NCBI GenBank assembly: GCA_023415795.1 | Contig: JAEZJG010000020.1 | Span: 1-27,357 of the forward strand | DNA: 27,357 nt | Direction of reading: 5' to 3' | Origin: Bacillota bacterium | Lineage (GTDB): Bacteria; Bacillota; Clostridia; Christensenellales; SZUA-584 | Shown here: one piece after another, positions 7,099-15,265 of the stretch | Position numbering within the stretch: position 1 is the first letter of the stretch | Layout of the letters: each line of letters begins with the position of its first letter | Translations under genes and position numbers: made by a program | Notes under the pieces: model-generated | What the model was told of the DNA's origin: nothing | Database searches by the model: none | The model's input: the letters and a program-made list of their open reading frames with translations, nothing else

Positions 7099-7273
7099 CA
7101 GGCAGTATCCTCTTCAGTCTTTTTATGAAAACCTCGTGCGGCAGCATGACGATGTGGCCGCAGCCGAGGCACTTAACCTTGACGTCCATGCCGACGCGGA
7201 TGACACGCCATTTGTTTTCGCCGCAGGGATGCGGTTTTTTCAGCTGAACGGTATCATTCAGATTGTATTCCAA
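7088..7273 (-). CDS. DUF951 family small zinc-ribbon-like protein (YyzM-like)
   Basis: 61 residues. The family pattern is complete: LKKPHPCGENKWRVIRVGMD, then CLGCGHIVMLPHEVFIKRLKRIL. The cysteines of HPCG and CLGC suggest a small metal site. The function is unknown; DUF951 genes commonly sit beside mscS-type channels and ychF in Firmicutes (recall). The start is TTG at 7273, with GGAGG 5 nt before it; no ATG alternative exists upstream of the conserved part. It lies 12 nt after mscS, and its stop overlaps the start of lepB, so the three genes form one operon. Confidence 0.9.
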   Translation of the reverse strand: MEYNLNDTVQLKKPHPCGENKWRVIRVGMDVKVKCLGCGHIVMLPHEVFIKRLKRILPDAE

Positions 7274-7285
7274 GCGGGCCTCCGT

Positions 7286-8155
7286 TTAGCGGTTGATTAG
7301 CACACGGTGCGGGAAGGGTATCTCAACCTGCTGCCGTGCAAATTCCTCAATGATCATTCGGCGCAAAGCGCGTTCTGTTTCCCACTGGGTAAGCGGCTTT
7401 ACGCGCATGATCATTCGCAGCACAATGCTGGATTCTTCCAACTTTATTATACCGAGCACATGAGGTTCTTCAAGTATATTATCATGCGCTGACATATATT
7501 CCAAGCCTGCCGACAGCATGATTTGGCTGGCCTTATCGATGTCGGTATTGTAGGCCACGGCGATATCGGTGACGGCAAGGGTATTACCTTGAGAGTAGTT
7601 GATAACCTTGGTGATCGTACCGTTGGGGATGGTCGCGATTTCGCCGGAGAAACGCCTGATGCGTGTGGTGCGCAGCGTTATGGCTTCCACCGTGCCCTTT
7701 TCGCCGTCGGCTTCGATGTAGTCTCCCACGGCGTATTCGTTCTCAAATAGCAAAAACAGACCGGAGAAAACATCCTTCACAAGGCTTTGCGCACCGAAGG
7801 CAATCACGATGCCGCCGATGCCCGCGGCAGCCAGCAGCGACGCGACCGCAGTTCCCAACCCCAGAATTCCCAGAATAACCATGAACGCGAGAAAATATAT
7901 TGTGTATTTAATGACGGATTCTGATACTGTTTTTATCGTATCGGCTTTTTTGCTAAACGAAGATTGCGGACGCCGCAGTGCGCGCATGTGCAGAATACGC
8001 TTGAAAACACGGCGCAGAACAAATATGGCAAGGCGCGCCAGCAAAATCACGGCAATTATTTTAATGAGGCCAATCAGTATGTCGGCGGCATGGCTGCTTA
8101 GCTCATCGGTGAACTTGACGATACTGTCCCATGCGTTTTCAAAAAAGCTTTTCAT
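7286..8155 (-). CDS. mscS: Small-conductance mechanosensitive channel (MscS family)
   Basis: 289 residues. Membrane helices at about 22-45, 75-98 and 100-128 precede the cytoplasmic beta domain. The pore helix is the Gly/Ala-rich LGTAVASLLAAAGIGGIVIAFGAQSLVKD, typical of MscS, followed by FLLFENEYAVGDYIE and ATIPNGTITKVINYSQG. The channel opens under membrane tension to release solutes on hypo-osmotic shock. The frame starts 16 codons earlier, but the ATG at 8155 is preferred because AAGGAGATC precedes it by about 8 nt. It is the first gene of the mscS-DUF951-lepB operon, with a TATAAT box just upstream. Confidence 0.93.
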   Translation of the reverse strand: MKSFFENAWDSIVKFTDELSSHAADILIGLIKIIAVILLARLAIFVLRRVFKRILHMRALRRPQSSFSKKADTIKTVSESVIKYTIYFLAFMVILGILGLGTAVASLLAAAGIGGIVIAFGAQSLVKDVFSGLFLLFENEYAVGDYIEADGEKGTVEAITLRTTRIRRFSGEIATIPNGTITKVINYSQGNTLAVTDIAVAYNTDIDKASQIMLSAGLEYMSAHDNILEEPHVLGIIKLEESSIVLRMIMRVKPLTQWETERALRRMIIEEFARQQVEIPFPHRVLINR

Positions 8156-8179
8156 GAACCGATCTCCTTGTAATTTGTT

Positions 8180-8210
8180 ATTATAGCACAACGGCAGCAA
8201 CAAACGCCAA
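8180..8210 (-). promoter_or_regulatory. Promoter of the mscS-DUF951-lepB operon
   Basis: On the minus strand a perfect TATAAT (complement of 8180-8185) lies 25 nt before the mscS start. The best -35, TTGGCG (complement of 8205-8210), is 19 bp away, which is long, so the -10 is the firm part. Confidence 0.5.
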
Positions 8211-8227
8211 TGCCAGAGCTTGGCATT
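8209..8227. promoter_or_regulatory. Inverted repeat at the mscS promoter
   Basis: AATGCCA-GAGCT-TGGCATT, perfect 7-bp arms with a 5-bp centre. It touches the presumed -35 of mscS and lies in the divergent region shared with the prsA-like gene. It is a candidate operator. A terminator is unlikely because no upstream gene runs into it in the direction of the T-run. Confidence 0.4.
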
Positions 8228-8327
8228 TTGACAAAAGGGGCGATATTTACAAATTGTTCATAACGGCGTATTGTTAATGTCATACGAATATGTGACAATA
8301 AACATACCAACAATGGGAGGAAATATA

Positions 8328-9545
8328 TTGAAAACAAAATTGACAGCGATTGTGTGTCTTGTTTTGGCGGGCGCACTGATTTTTAGCGGCTGCGGCATGC
8401 CGGAATCTACAGAGGATGCCAAGGCTTCGGCCTCACCCTCGGCAACAACGGGCGTGATTGTGGCGGAGGTGGCCGGAGAGCCCATCTACTATGACGATTA
8501 TTATACACAGCTGAGCAACGCGTGTGCGCAGTTTGGCATTTCTCCAGAGGACGAGAATGCAGCGATGCTCAAGGATTCTGTTGTGGAGTCGATGGTCAAC
8601 GAAAAGGTGCTGACAAAGATGCTGACGGAAAAGGGATACATGAACCTGACGGATGAGCAGATTGCAGAGGCTGAAAAAAATGCGGAAGCTGATGTAAAAT
8701 CATACATTGAGGGCAATTATAAGGAAGACATTGAAACGGCTCTGGGTGAGGGTTATACAGAAGAACAATATGCCTCAGAGCTGGAGACCCATAAGCAGCA
8801 GCTGCTGACCGACATCGGTATGACTTGGGCCGAGCTGGTGGAGTCGTACAAGATGGGTGTTGCACAGGATGCGGCCATGAAAGAGCTTGCCAATGAGCAG
8901 CCGACGGATGAAGATATTCGCAAAGAATATGACACCAATGTTGCGTCTGACAAAGCGACAATGGATGAAGACCCCTCTTCTTATGAATCTGCTTTAATGT
9001 ATGGCTCGCCTGTATACTATGTGCCTGAAGGGGTGCGCACAGTAAAGCAGGTGCTGATCAAGATTGACGATAAGGACAGTGAAGCCATCAGCATGCTGCG
9101 AGAGAACGAGTATGAAGAACAGGCGAATCAGCTGTTGGAAAAGGCTTTGGAGAATATTAAGGCGAAGGCGGATGAGGTGCTGCAGAAAATTCAGTCGGGC
9201 AGCATCACCTTTGACCAGGCTATTACGGATTACAACGAGGACGAGGGCATGACTGAAGAAGGTTATGCGGTGACGGCAGGAAGCACGACATACATGGAGC
9301 CGTTTACCACCGCTTCGATGGCGCTGGCCAAGGTTGGGGATATTACTGAGCTGGTGACCACCGATTACGGCTATCACATCATACAGTATGCTGCTGATGT
9401 GACACCCGGTGCGGTGGATTTCGAAACGGTTAAAGACGATATCAAGGAAAACCTGACATCCACGATGCAGGAAGAGGCATGGTCTGCTGTTCTTGATGAG
9501 TGGAACAAGGAATGCAACGTGCAATACTATAAGGAAAATTACTGA
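8328..9545 (+). CDS. prsA: PrsA-like lipoprotein foldase (parvulin-type peptidyl-prolyl isomerase)
   Basis: 405 residues. The start is TTG at 8328, with GGGAGG 7 nt upstream (8315-8320), giving a lipoprotein signal KTKLTAIVCLVLAGALIFSGC with lipid-modified C22. A SurA-like N-terminal helical domain (residues about 42-200) precedes a rotamase core at about 238-356 (VRTVKQVLIKIDD, ITFDQAITDYNED, DITELVTTDYGYHIIQYA). It is anchored outside the membrane, where it folds exported proteins. An insert of about 40 residues between the first rotamase strand and the rest, rich in Glu/Lys, is unusual. It is transcribed alone, divergently from mscS, and ended by a clear terminator. The exact PrsA versus generic PpiC/SurA naming is uncertain. 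Confidence 0.88.
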   Translation: MKTKLTAIVCLVLAGALIFSGCGMPESTEDAKASASPSATTGVIVAEVAGEPIYYDDYYTQLSNACAQFGISPEDENAAMLKDSVVESMVNEKVLTKMLTEKGYMNLTDEQIAEAEKNAEADVKSYIEGNYKEDIETALGEGYTEEQYASELETHKQQLLTDIGMTWAELVESYKMGVAQDAAMKELANEQPTDEDIRKEYDTNVASDKATMDEDPSSYESALMYGSPVYYVPEGVRTVKQVLIKIDDKDSEAISMLRENEYEEQANQLLEKALENIKAKADEVLQKIQSGSITFDQAITDYNEDEGMTEEGYAVTAGSTTYMEPFTTASMALAKVGDITELVTTDYGYHIIQYAADVTPGAVDFETVKDDIKENLTSTMQEEAWSAVLDEWNKECNVQYYKENY

Positions 9546-9556
9546 GACCAAGCTGC

Positions 9557-9593
9557 AAAAAAGAGCCTCTCAAATGACAGGGGCTCTTTTTTT
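9557..9593 (+). terminator. Terminator after the prsA-like gene
   Basis: AAAAAAGAGCC (9557-9567) pairs with GGCTCTTTTTT (9582-9592) around a 14-nt loop, starting 12 nt after the stop codon. The T-run is part of the stem end. Confidence 0.85.
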
Positions 9594-9694
9594 ACAGCTT
9601 ACTTGGAAGAAGCGCCGGCCGATAAGATTCTTGAATACGATAAATAATTATGATATATTACCGATATGCCGTTTTTGGCAGACAGGAGGTTTAT

Positions 9695-11185
9695 ATGGAC
9701 GAGCATCAGGTGGGGATACATTTCCCTGAGATATTGATACCCGACAGGAAAATAAATAAGCAGAAGTGGTCAGTAATTGCGTGCGACCAGTTCACCTCGA
9801 ATGAGGAATATTGGATAAAGACGTCAAAGGCAGTGGGCGGCGCGCCGTCTACGCTGCATATTATTGTACCCGAAGCGCATCTGAACGACCCCGATGTGGA
9901 TGAGCGGATTCGTCATGCAAAGCAGACGATGGCTGATTACATTGAGGATGGCGTGCTGGTGCGGCTGCCCAAGGGTGTGATGCTGGTGGAGCGCGAGACG
10001 CCGCACGGTACACGCATCGGGCTGGTGCTGGCTGTGGATCTTGAGCAGTATGAGATCGATTTCAGAGAGAAACCGTTGATTCGTGCGACGGAGCAGACAG
10101 TGGTAGAGCGGCTGCCCATTCGCATGAAGCTGCGCGAGGGCTCGGTGATAGAGTGCCCCCACGTGATGCTGCTGATCGACGATCCGAAGGATACGGTGAT
10201 CGGACCGCTGTATAACATGAAGGCCAAGCTGCCGCAGATGTATGAAACGCCGCTGATTATGGGCGGCGGACAGCTCAAGGGCTGGTTTGTGGAAGGGCAG
10301 GAGGCTCTGGATGGCATTGTGACGGCGCTGAAGAACTTAAAGCGCACCGCGCAGGACGGCATGCTGTTTGCCGTGGGCGATGGCAACCACTCTCTGGCAT
10401 CTGCCAAGGGTATCTGGGAACGCCACAAAGCGGGGCTGACCGAAGAGGAAATGCAGGATGATCCGCTGCGCTATGCGTTGGTGGAGGTTGTGAACCTGTA
10501 TGACCATGGCATCACGATGCATCCGATACACCGCGTTTTGTTTAACGTGGATGTGCCGGTGGCACTGCGTGTGCTGGTTTCGATACTGAATCAATCGGGG
10601 CAGGAAGCCTCAATGATATACACAAGGGGCACGCGCGTTCAGAGCAAGGAAGGCGTGCAGACCATTCGCTTCGAGTCGAAGATGTCTAAAGGCATCATCG
10701 AGGTGAAGAAGCCCAAGCATGAGATGGTGACGCAGACGCTGACGCAGGCGTTGGATGCGCTGCTTAAGGAGCTGCCGCGCGCTCGTATTGACTATATCCA
10801 CGGCGACGATGAATTCCGTGAGCTGTCTAAGGGGCATGCAAGCCTGGGCTTTTTCATGGAGCCGATGCGCAAGGATGAGCTGTTTGACACAGTGATCGCA
10901 TATGGTGTATTGCCCAGAAAATCTTTCTCGATGGGCGTTGCGGAGGAAAAGCGGTATTACTTCGAGTGCCGTCTGCTGGTGAACGCGGACGAGGACGAGG
11001 AGGAGCCGGAGCAGGAACCGGAAGACATGGATATGCCCGATGCGCCTCAGATGCCTGAATCGGACATCTATGCGGAGGAGGAATATCCGCAGGACTATGC
11101 TCAGGATGAGGACGAAGAAGAAGACTTTCTGCCGGAAGAGACCGAAAAGCGCCCCAAGCGCAGACTGTTTGGAAAGAGAGACTAG
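9695..11185 (+). CDS. DUF1015 family protein with acidic C-terminal tail
   Basis: 496 residues. Family marks include VGIHFPEILIP, SVIACDQFTSN near the start, LVERETPHGTRIGLVLAVDLEQY, the GDGNHSLASAKGIWE motif and LRYALVEVVNLYDHGITMHPIHRVL. The biochemical role of DUF1015 is unknown; it often lies near serine or phosphoserine genes in anaerobes (recall). After about residue 430 comes a tail of some 65 residues made mostly of Glu, Asp, Pro and Met, ending in the basic KRPKRRLFGKRD. This does not look like part of the fold. The ATG at 9695 is taken for AGGAGG just upstream. It is the first gene of a run with aspartate kinase (2-nt gap) and an AEC transporter. Confidence 0.88.
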   Translation: MDEHQVGIHFPEILIPDRKINKQKWSVIACDQFTSNEEYWIKTSKAVGGAPSTLHIIVPEAHLNDPDVDERIRHAKQTMADYIEDGVLVRLPKGVMLVERETPHGTRIGLVLAVDLEQYEIDFREKPLIRATEQTVVERLPIRMKLREGSVIECPHVMLLIDDPKDTVIGPLYNMKAKLPQMYETPLIMGGGQLKGWFVEGQEALDGIVTALKNLKRTAQDGMLFAVGDGNHSLASAKGIWERHKAGLTEEEMQDDPLRYALVEVVNLYDHGITMHPIHRVLFNVDVPVALRVLVSILNQSGQEASMIYTRGTRVQSKEGVQTIRFESKMSKGIIEVKKPKHEMVTQTLTQALDALLKELPRARIDYIHGDDEFRELSKGHASLGFFMEPMRKDELFDTVIAYGVLPRKSFSMGVAEEKRYYFECRLLVNADEDEEEPEQEPEDMDMPDAPQMPESDIYAEEEYPQDYAQDEDEEEDFLPEETEKRPKRRLFGKRD

Positions 11186-11187
11186 CC

Positions 11188-12495
11188 ATGAAAGTATGTA
11201 AGTTTGGCGGAAGCTCGCTGGCGGACGCCGCGCAGATAAGAAAGGTGAAGCAGATCATCGATGCGGATTCGCAGCGGCTTTATGTGGTGCCCTCCGCACC
11301 CGGAAAGCGGCATTCAGCGGATACCAAGGTGACGGATATGCTGATCGCGTATTATCGTGCCTCCTCTTGCGGGGGGGATGCGACATCGCTGTTTGAGGAT
11401 ATTCTTCAGCGCTACGTGGAGATACGCGATGAGCTTGGTGTAAAAACGGACATCGAAGGCATGATGGAGAAGATTGCCGCGGACGTGAAAGCGGGCGCAG
11501 GCGAGGATTATACTGTGAGCCGCGGAGAGTTCTTAAACGGCGCGCTGATGGCAGACTTTCTGGGCTTCGATTTCATTGACCCCGCAGAAGTGATTTTCTT
11601 CAACGAAGCCGGTTTATATGAATCGGAGAAGACGCGCACGGTGATGCGCGGACGTTTGCGCCAGTCCAGCAAGGCGGTGATTCCCGGTTTCTATGGCTCG
11701 CTGCCGGATGGCACTGTAAAGACGTTCTCGCGCGGGGGTTCGGACATCACGGGTGCGATCGTCGCCCGGGCGGCGCGTGCGGATATATATGAAAACTGGA
11801 CGGATGTTTCCGGCGTGCTAATGGCAGATCCGCGCATCGTGGATAACCCGCGCGTGATCCGCAAGATCACCTACCGTGAGCTGCGCGAGCTGTCTTACAT
11901 GGGCGCGACGGTGCTGCACGAGGATGCGATATTCCCTGTGTTTAAGGCTAACATCCCCATCAATATTAAAAACACCAACGATCCGGAAGCGCCGGGCACC
12001 ATGATCGTTCCCAATGTGGACGAGAAGGACACGGAAATTATTACCGGCATCGCGGGCAAAAAAGGCTTTTCTGTTATCTCGGTGGATAAGGCCAACATGA
12101 ACGCGGAGCTGGGCTTCGGGCGCAAGATTCTGTCCGCGCTGGAGAAGAACGATGTTCGCTTTGAACATATGCCGTCCGGCATCGACACACTCAGCGTGGT
12201 GGTGGCCAACAGCGAGATTGAGGGCAAGCAGCCTCGACTGCTGGACGATGTGTATAATCTTTGCCAGCCCGATTCGCTGGAGGTGTATAAGGGCCTTGCG
12301 CTGATTGCGACGGTGGGGCGCGGCATGATCCGCAACGTGGGCGTGGCGGCGCGGCTGTTCGCGGCACTGGCGCAGAGCCGTGTCAACATACGCATGATCG
12401 ATCAGGGCTCCAGTGAGATGAACATCATCGTGGGTGTGGAAGAGAAAGACTTCGAGAAGGCGATCAAGGCCATATACAACGCTTTTTGCGACTAG
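11188..12495 (+). CDS. lysC: Aspartate kinase
   Basis: 435 residues. Phosphorylates aspartate, the first step to lysine, threonine, methionine and diaminopimelate. The kinase domain shows KFGGSSL (5-11), YTVSRGEFLNGALMA and SRGGSDITGAIVARAA. The end of that domain has WTDVSGVLMADPRIV and ITYRELRELSYMGATVLHEDAI. Two ACT modules follow from about residue 285 (ITGIAGKKGFSVISV; LIATVGRGMIRNVGVAARLFAAL...IDQGSSEMNI), the site of feedback control by amino acids. The ATG at 11188 follows the DUF1015 stop by 2 nt, with GGAAAGAGAG inside that gene as ribosome site, so the two are probably translated together. Which aspartokinase isozyme it is cannot be told. Confidence 0.95.
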   Translation: MKVCKFGGSSLADAAQIRKVKQIIDADSQRLYVVPSAPGKRHSADTKVTDMLIAYYRASSCGGDATSLFEDILQRYVEIRDELGVKTDIEGMMEKIAADVKAGAGEDYTVSRGEFLNGALMADFLGFDFIDPAEVIFFNEAGLYESEKTRTVMRGRLRQSSKAVIPGFYGSLPDGTVKTFSRGGSDITGAIVARAARADIYENWTDVSGVLMADPRIVDNPRVIRKITYRELRELSYMGATVLHEDAIFPVFKANIPINIKNTNDPEAPGTMIVPNVDEKDTEIITGIAGKKGFSVISVDKANMNAELGFGRKILSALEKNDVRFEHMPSGIDTLSVVVANSEIEGKQPRLLDDVYNLCQPDSLEVYKGLALIATVGRGMIRNVGVAARLFAALAQSRVNIRMIDQGSSEMNIIVGVEEKDFEKAIKAIYNAFCD

Positions 12496-12504
12496 GCAGC
12501 CCCG

Positions 12505-13485
12505 ATGATCTGGGATTCGGTGCAGGCTGTGCTCGTGATATTCGCGCTGATTGGCGCAGGCATGCTGGCGGCACGGTTTAAATGGATAACGCCTGCCATT
12601 GCTAACGCGTTTCCGCGTCTGCTGGTGAATCTGGCAGTGCCGAGCATGGCGGTATACCATTTTTACACCGGACTTGACAGGCAGAAGGTGTTTGACGCAT
12701 GGCTGCCGCTGCTGCTGGTATTGCTGGTATTTCCGTTATCGTATTTGGCTGGCCGGCTGTTTGCCGCAATATTCAACATACCAAAGACAAGGCGCGGTGT
12801 TTTCACCGTGCTTTTTGCATTCTCCAACTCTATGTTTATCGGCTTTCCGGTGGCGGAGGCGTTGTTCGGTGCGGCGGGTTTGCCGTTTGCCATGTATTAT
12901 TATCTGGGCAATACAACGTTTTTCTGGGTACTGGGATATTATGCGATACGGCGTGACGCGGATGCCATCAGCGGCTGCGCCAGCCGTATTACGGCGGGTG
13001 AGGTGCTGCGCAAGCTGGCGACACCGCCTATCATTACCATCGCGGTAATGTTTGCGGTGGTGCTGCTGCAAATACCGCTGCCGCGCTTTGCTGTGGACAC
13101 GGCACGGTACATGGGAGCGCTGACCACACCGCTGTCGCTCATATTTATGGGCAGCGTGATATGGGAAACGGGACCCAAGGGCATGGGCTTTGAAGCGGGG
13201 CTTGCGCCTGTGCTGCTGGGGCGGTTTATACTGATACCCGCGCTGATGTTCTTTGCTTGTATGCTGGGTGTGCAGCTGCTGTCTCCAGCCGGAGCGGGGA
13301 TCGATTATGTGCTGATGCGCAACGTGTTTACCGTTCAGGCGGGTCTGCCCGCTATGACTCAGACGGTGATACTCTCTCAGCTGTATGGCGCTGATGTGCG
13401 CTTTGCAACCAAAGGCTTCATCTGGACGACGGCGGCGTCTGTGGTAACGATACCCGCGTATATGCTGCTCTTTCAGTATGTTTGA
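12505..13485 (+). CDS. AEC-family transporter (auxin efflux carrier / malate permease type)
   Basis: 326 residues with about ten membrane helices in two halves. Conserved marks are FPRLLVNLAVPSMAVYHF in the first half, the FAFSNSMFIGFPVAEALFGAAGLPFA segment and the C-terminal NVFTVQAGLPAMTQTVILSQLYGAD...ATKGFIWTTAASVVTIPAYM. Members move organic acids or similar anions; the substrate here is unknown. It starts 9 nt after aspartate kinase with almost no Shine-Dalgarno sequence, so it probably depends on translation from the kinase gene. It ends 6 nt before the convergent gntR gene, with no terminator between them. Confidence 0.9.
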   Translation: MIWDSVQAVLVIFALIGAGMLAARFKWITPAIANAFPRLLVNLAVPSMAVYHFYTGLDRQKVFDAWLPLLLVLLVFPLSYLAGRLFAAIFNIPKTRRGVFTVLFAFSNSMFIGFPVAEALFGAAGLPFAMYYYLGNTTFFWVLGYYAIRRDADAISGCASRITAGEVLRKLATPPIITIAVMFAVVLLQIPLPRFAVDTARYMGALTTPLSLIFMGSVIWETGPKGMGFEAGLAPVLLGRFILIPALMFFACMLGVQLLSPAGAGIDYVLMRNVFTVQAGLPAMTQTVILSQLYGADVRFATKGFIWTTAASVVTIPAYMLLFQYV

Positions 13486-13491
13486 GGCTGA

Positions 13492-14214
13492 TTACAGCGG
13501 CTGGATAACAGGCTGCGTGGAGATGCGGATGTTGTATTCGTACATGTCGGTGCGGTAAACTGCGCGTTCGTAATACAGCGTGGTGCCGCTTGAGGAATAG
13601 TAAAGGCTGTTGACTTTGAGAATGGGCATGTTGCGCGCGATGCCGAGGTATGCCTGATGGCGTGCGCCGGGCAGCAGCGCAGAAACGGAGCTGTCGGCAC
13701 TGCTGATGCGATGGCCGAAGGTCTCTGTCATCAGGTGATACAGCGAACCTGAAAGATCGTCCCGCTTGAGGCCGGGGCAGATGTGCAGCGGAATAAAAAC
13801 CTCCTCCACGGCGACAGGTGTTGTATCCGCCAGACGCAGACGAAGAGCGCGGTATACTTCGCTGTCGGGGAGCATCAGGCGCTGGGCGATATCGGCCGGA
13901 GGCCGTACAAGGGCAAAATCGAGCACACGTGTGCCGGGGTTAAAACCGCGCATGCGCACTGTTTCCGAGAAGCTGGAGATGTTGCGCTGCTGCATCTTGC
14001 GGGCGGACACGAATGTGCCGCGGCCTTGCTCGCGATAGAGTGCACCTGCCGCCACCAGCTCTGTAAGCGCCTGCCGCACCGTCATACGGGACAGACCCTT
14101 GGCCTCGGCGAGATCGCGCTCGGAAGGCAGCCGGTCTCCCGGCACCAGTTCGCCTTTTTCAATGCTTTGCTGAATCTCTTCCTTTAGCTTAATGTATGTG
14201 GGCAGGCTCCGCAT
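13492..14214 (-). CDS. GntR-family regulator, HutC/UTRA subfamily
   Basis: 240 residues. Winged helix at 1-70 (YIKLKEEIQQSIEKGELVPG, LPSERDLAEAKGLSRMTVRQAL, GRGTFVS), then a UTRA effector domain about 90-235 (YRALRLRLADTTPVAVEEVFIP, NSLYYSSSGTTLYYERAVYRTDMYEY). UTRA domains of this group bind sugars, often phosphorylated amino sugars (NagR/DasR), or histidine-related ligands. The frame runs 39 codons further upstream, but the ATG at 14214 has AAGGAAGG about 8 nt before it, and the longer version would read through the promoter. A dre-like dyad at the transcription start suggests self-control. The divergent LysM-CAP gene may be a second target. Confidence 0.92.
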   Translation of the reverse strand: MRSLPTYIKLKEEIQQSIEKGELVPGDRLPSERDLAEAKGLSRMTVRQALTELVAAGALYREQGRGTFVSARKMQQRNISSFSETVRMRGFNPGTRVLDFALVRPPADIAQRLMLPDSEVYRALRLRLADTTPVAVEEVFIPLHICPGLKRDDLSGSLYHLMTETFGHRISSADSSVSALLPGARHQAYLGIARNMPILKVNSLYYSSSGTTLYYERAVYRTDMYEYNIRISTQPVIQPL

Positions 14215-14231
14215 TTTTCTTTCCTTCCTTG

Positions 14232-14243
14232 TGGTATAGACCA
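14232..14243. promoter_or_regulatory. dre-like GntR operator
   Basis: TGGTATAGACCA: arms TGGT/ACCA around a TA centre. It fits the GT-N-TA-N-AC pattern of HutC-subfamily sites and closely resembles the NagR/DasR (dre) element. It covers the predicted transcription start of gntR, and lies in the region shared with the LysM-CAP gene. Confidence 0.65.
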
Positions 14244-14272
14244 ACTCTATCATCAAATCTTTCGCATGTAAA
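14244..14272 (-). promoter_or_regulatory. Promoter of the gntR gene
   Basis: Minus strand TTTACA (complement of 14267-14272), 17 bp, TAGAGT (complement of 14244-14249). The start of transcription would fall at about 14237, inside the dre-like dyad. Confidence 0.5.
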
Positions 14273-14345
14273 TAATTTGGTGAAACACGGCGCAAAATAA
14301 TGGCGAAACGTGAATATTTTACGTGCATCAAAGGAGAGACAAATA

Positions 14346-15119
14346 ATGAAAAAGATGTTCATGAAGGTGCTGTTGCTGACCCTGGTGTTATGCGTTCTGA
14401 CAGCGACGCTGGCGTTTGCGGACAGCACATATACCGTGCAGTCGGGCGACACGATGGCAAAGATAGCCGCGAGAAACAATTTGACGGTAGCGCAGCTGAT
14501 GTCAGCAAATCCGTCGGTGAAGAATGCGTCGCTGATTTATGTGGGGCAGAAGCTGACCATACCGTCCACCAAGATGGTGACGTATACGGTGAAGGCGGGC
14601 GACACGATGTCCGGCATCGCCAAGCGGTATGAGATCAGCTATGCGGAGCTGCTAAAAGCAAACTCCAATATCAAGAACCCCTCTATGATCTATGTCGGGC
14701 AGAAGATCATGATCCCCGATACCAACTCGCTGGCATCGTATGAGCAGCAGGTGTTTGAACTGGTGAATAAGGAGCGTGTGGCGCGCGGTCTGGGGACGCT
14801 CAAATACAGCACGGATGTGGCGTATGTGGCGCGAGTCAAGAGTCAGGACATGATCGATAAGAAGTATTTCGCGCACGAATCACCGACATATGGCTCGCCG
14901 TTTAAGATGATGGAGAAGTTTGGGCTGCGGTTCAGCGCGGCGGGGGAGAACATTGCTTATGGACAAAAAACGGCTGCCGAGGTGATGAACGCGTGGATGA
15001 ACTCGGCAGGGCACAGGGCCAACATATTGTCGCAGACGTACACCACTATAGGCGTAGGCGTAGCAAAGGCGGCCAACGGCACGCTGTATTGGACGCAGGA
15101 GTTTATCAAGCCTTACTGA
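14346..15119 (+). CDS. Secreted LysM-LysM-CAP protein
   Basis: 257 residues. Signal peptide 1-25 (cut after LAFA); two LysM peptidoglycan-binding modules at about 29-73 and 80-124 (YTVQSGDTMAKIA..., YTVKAGDTMSGIA..., each ending YVGQK-IP); a CAP/SCP domain 131-257 with FELVNKERVARGLGTL, YFAHESPTYG, GENIAYG and AWMNSAGHRANIL, retaining the His and Glu of the family cavity. It resembles YkwD/SafA-like wall or spore-coat proteins; bacterial CAP domains have no firmly known activity. The ATG at 14346 is selected by AAAGGAGAG. It is monocistronic and divergent from gntR. If the GntR protein senses amino sugars, co-control with a wall-binding protein would make sense. Confidence 0.92.
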   Translation: MKKMFMKVLLLTLVLCVLTATLAFADSTYTVQSGDTMAKIAARNNLTVAQLMSANPSVKNASLIYVGQKLTIPSTKMVTYTVKAGDTMSGIAKRYEISYAELLKANSNIKNPSMIYVGQKIMIPDTNSLASYEQQVFELVNKERVARGLGTLKYSTDVAYVARVKSQDMIDKKYFAHESPTYGSPFKMMEKFGLRFSAAGENIAYGQKTAAEVMNAWMNSAGHRANILSQTYTTIGVGVAKAANGTLYWTQEFIKPY

Positions 15120-15204
15120 GACAGAAGACGGGCTCTGTTACTGCAGGAAAAGGTCTGTGCTCCTTTAAGACTCAAGACTCCAATACGATTATTTCTTTGA
15201 GATA

Positions 15205-15240
15205 AACAAAAGCGGATCGGGCTATCCCCATCCGCTTTGT
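15205..15240 (-). terminator. Terminator between the LysM-CAP and UPF0210 genes
   Basis: AAAGCGGAT (15209-15217) pairs with ATCCGCTTT (15230-15238), with further GGG/CCC inside and a CTAT loop region. It serves the minus-strand UPF0210 gene, whose stop is 26 nt away, and can also stop the LysM-CAP transcript. Confidence 0.75.
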
Positions 15241-15265
15241 GTTGTGCAGCCAATGTCTTATTACG

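Noticed and set aside
11818..12660. 280-codon minus-strand frame
   Set aside because: His/Arg-rich shadow of the aspartate kinase and AEC genes in GC-rich DNA.
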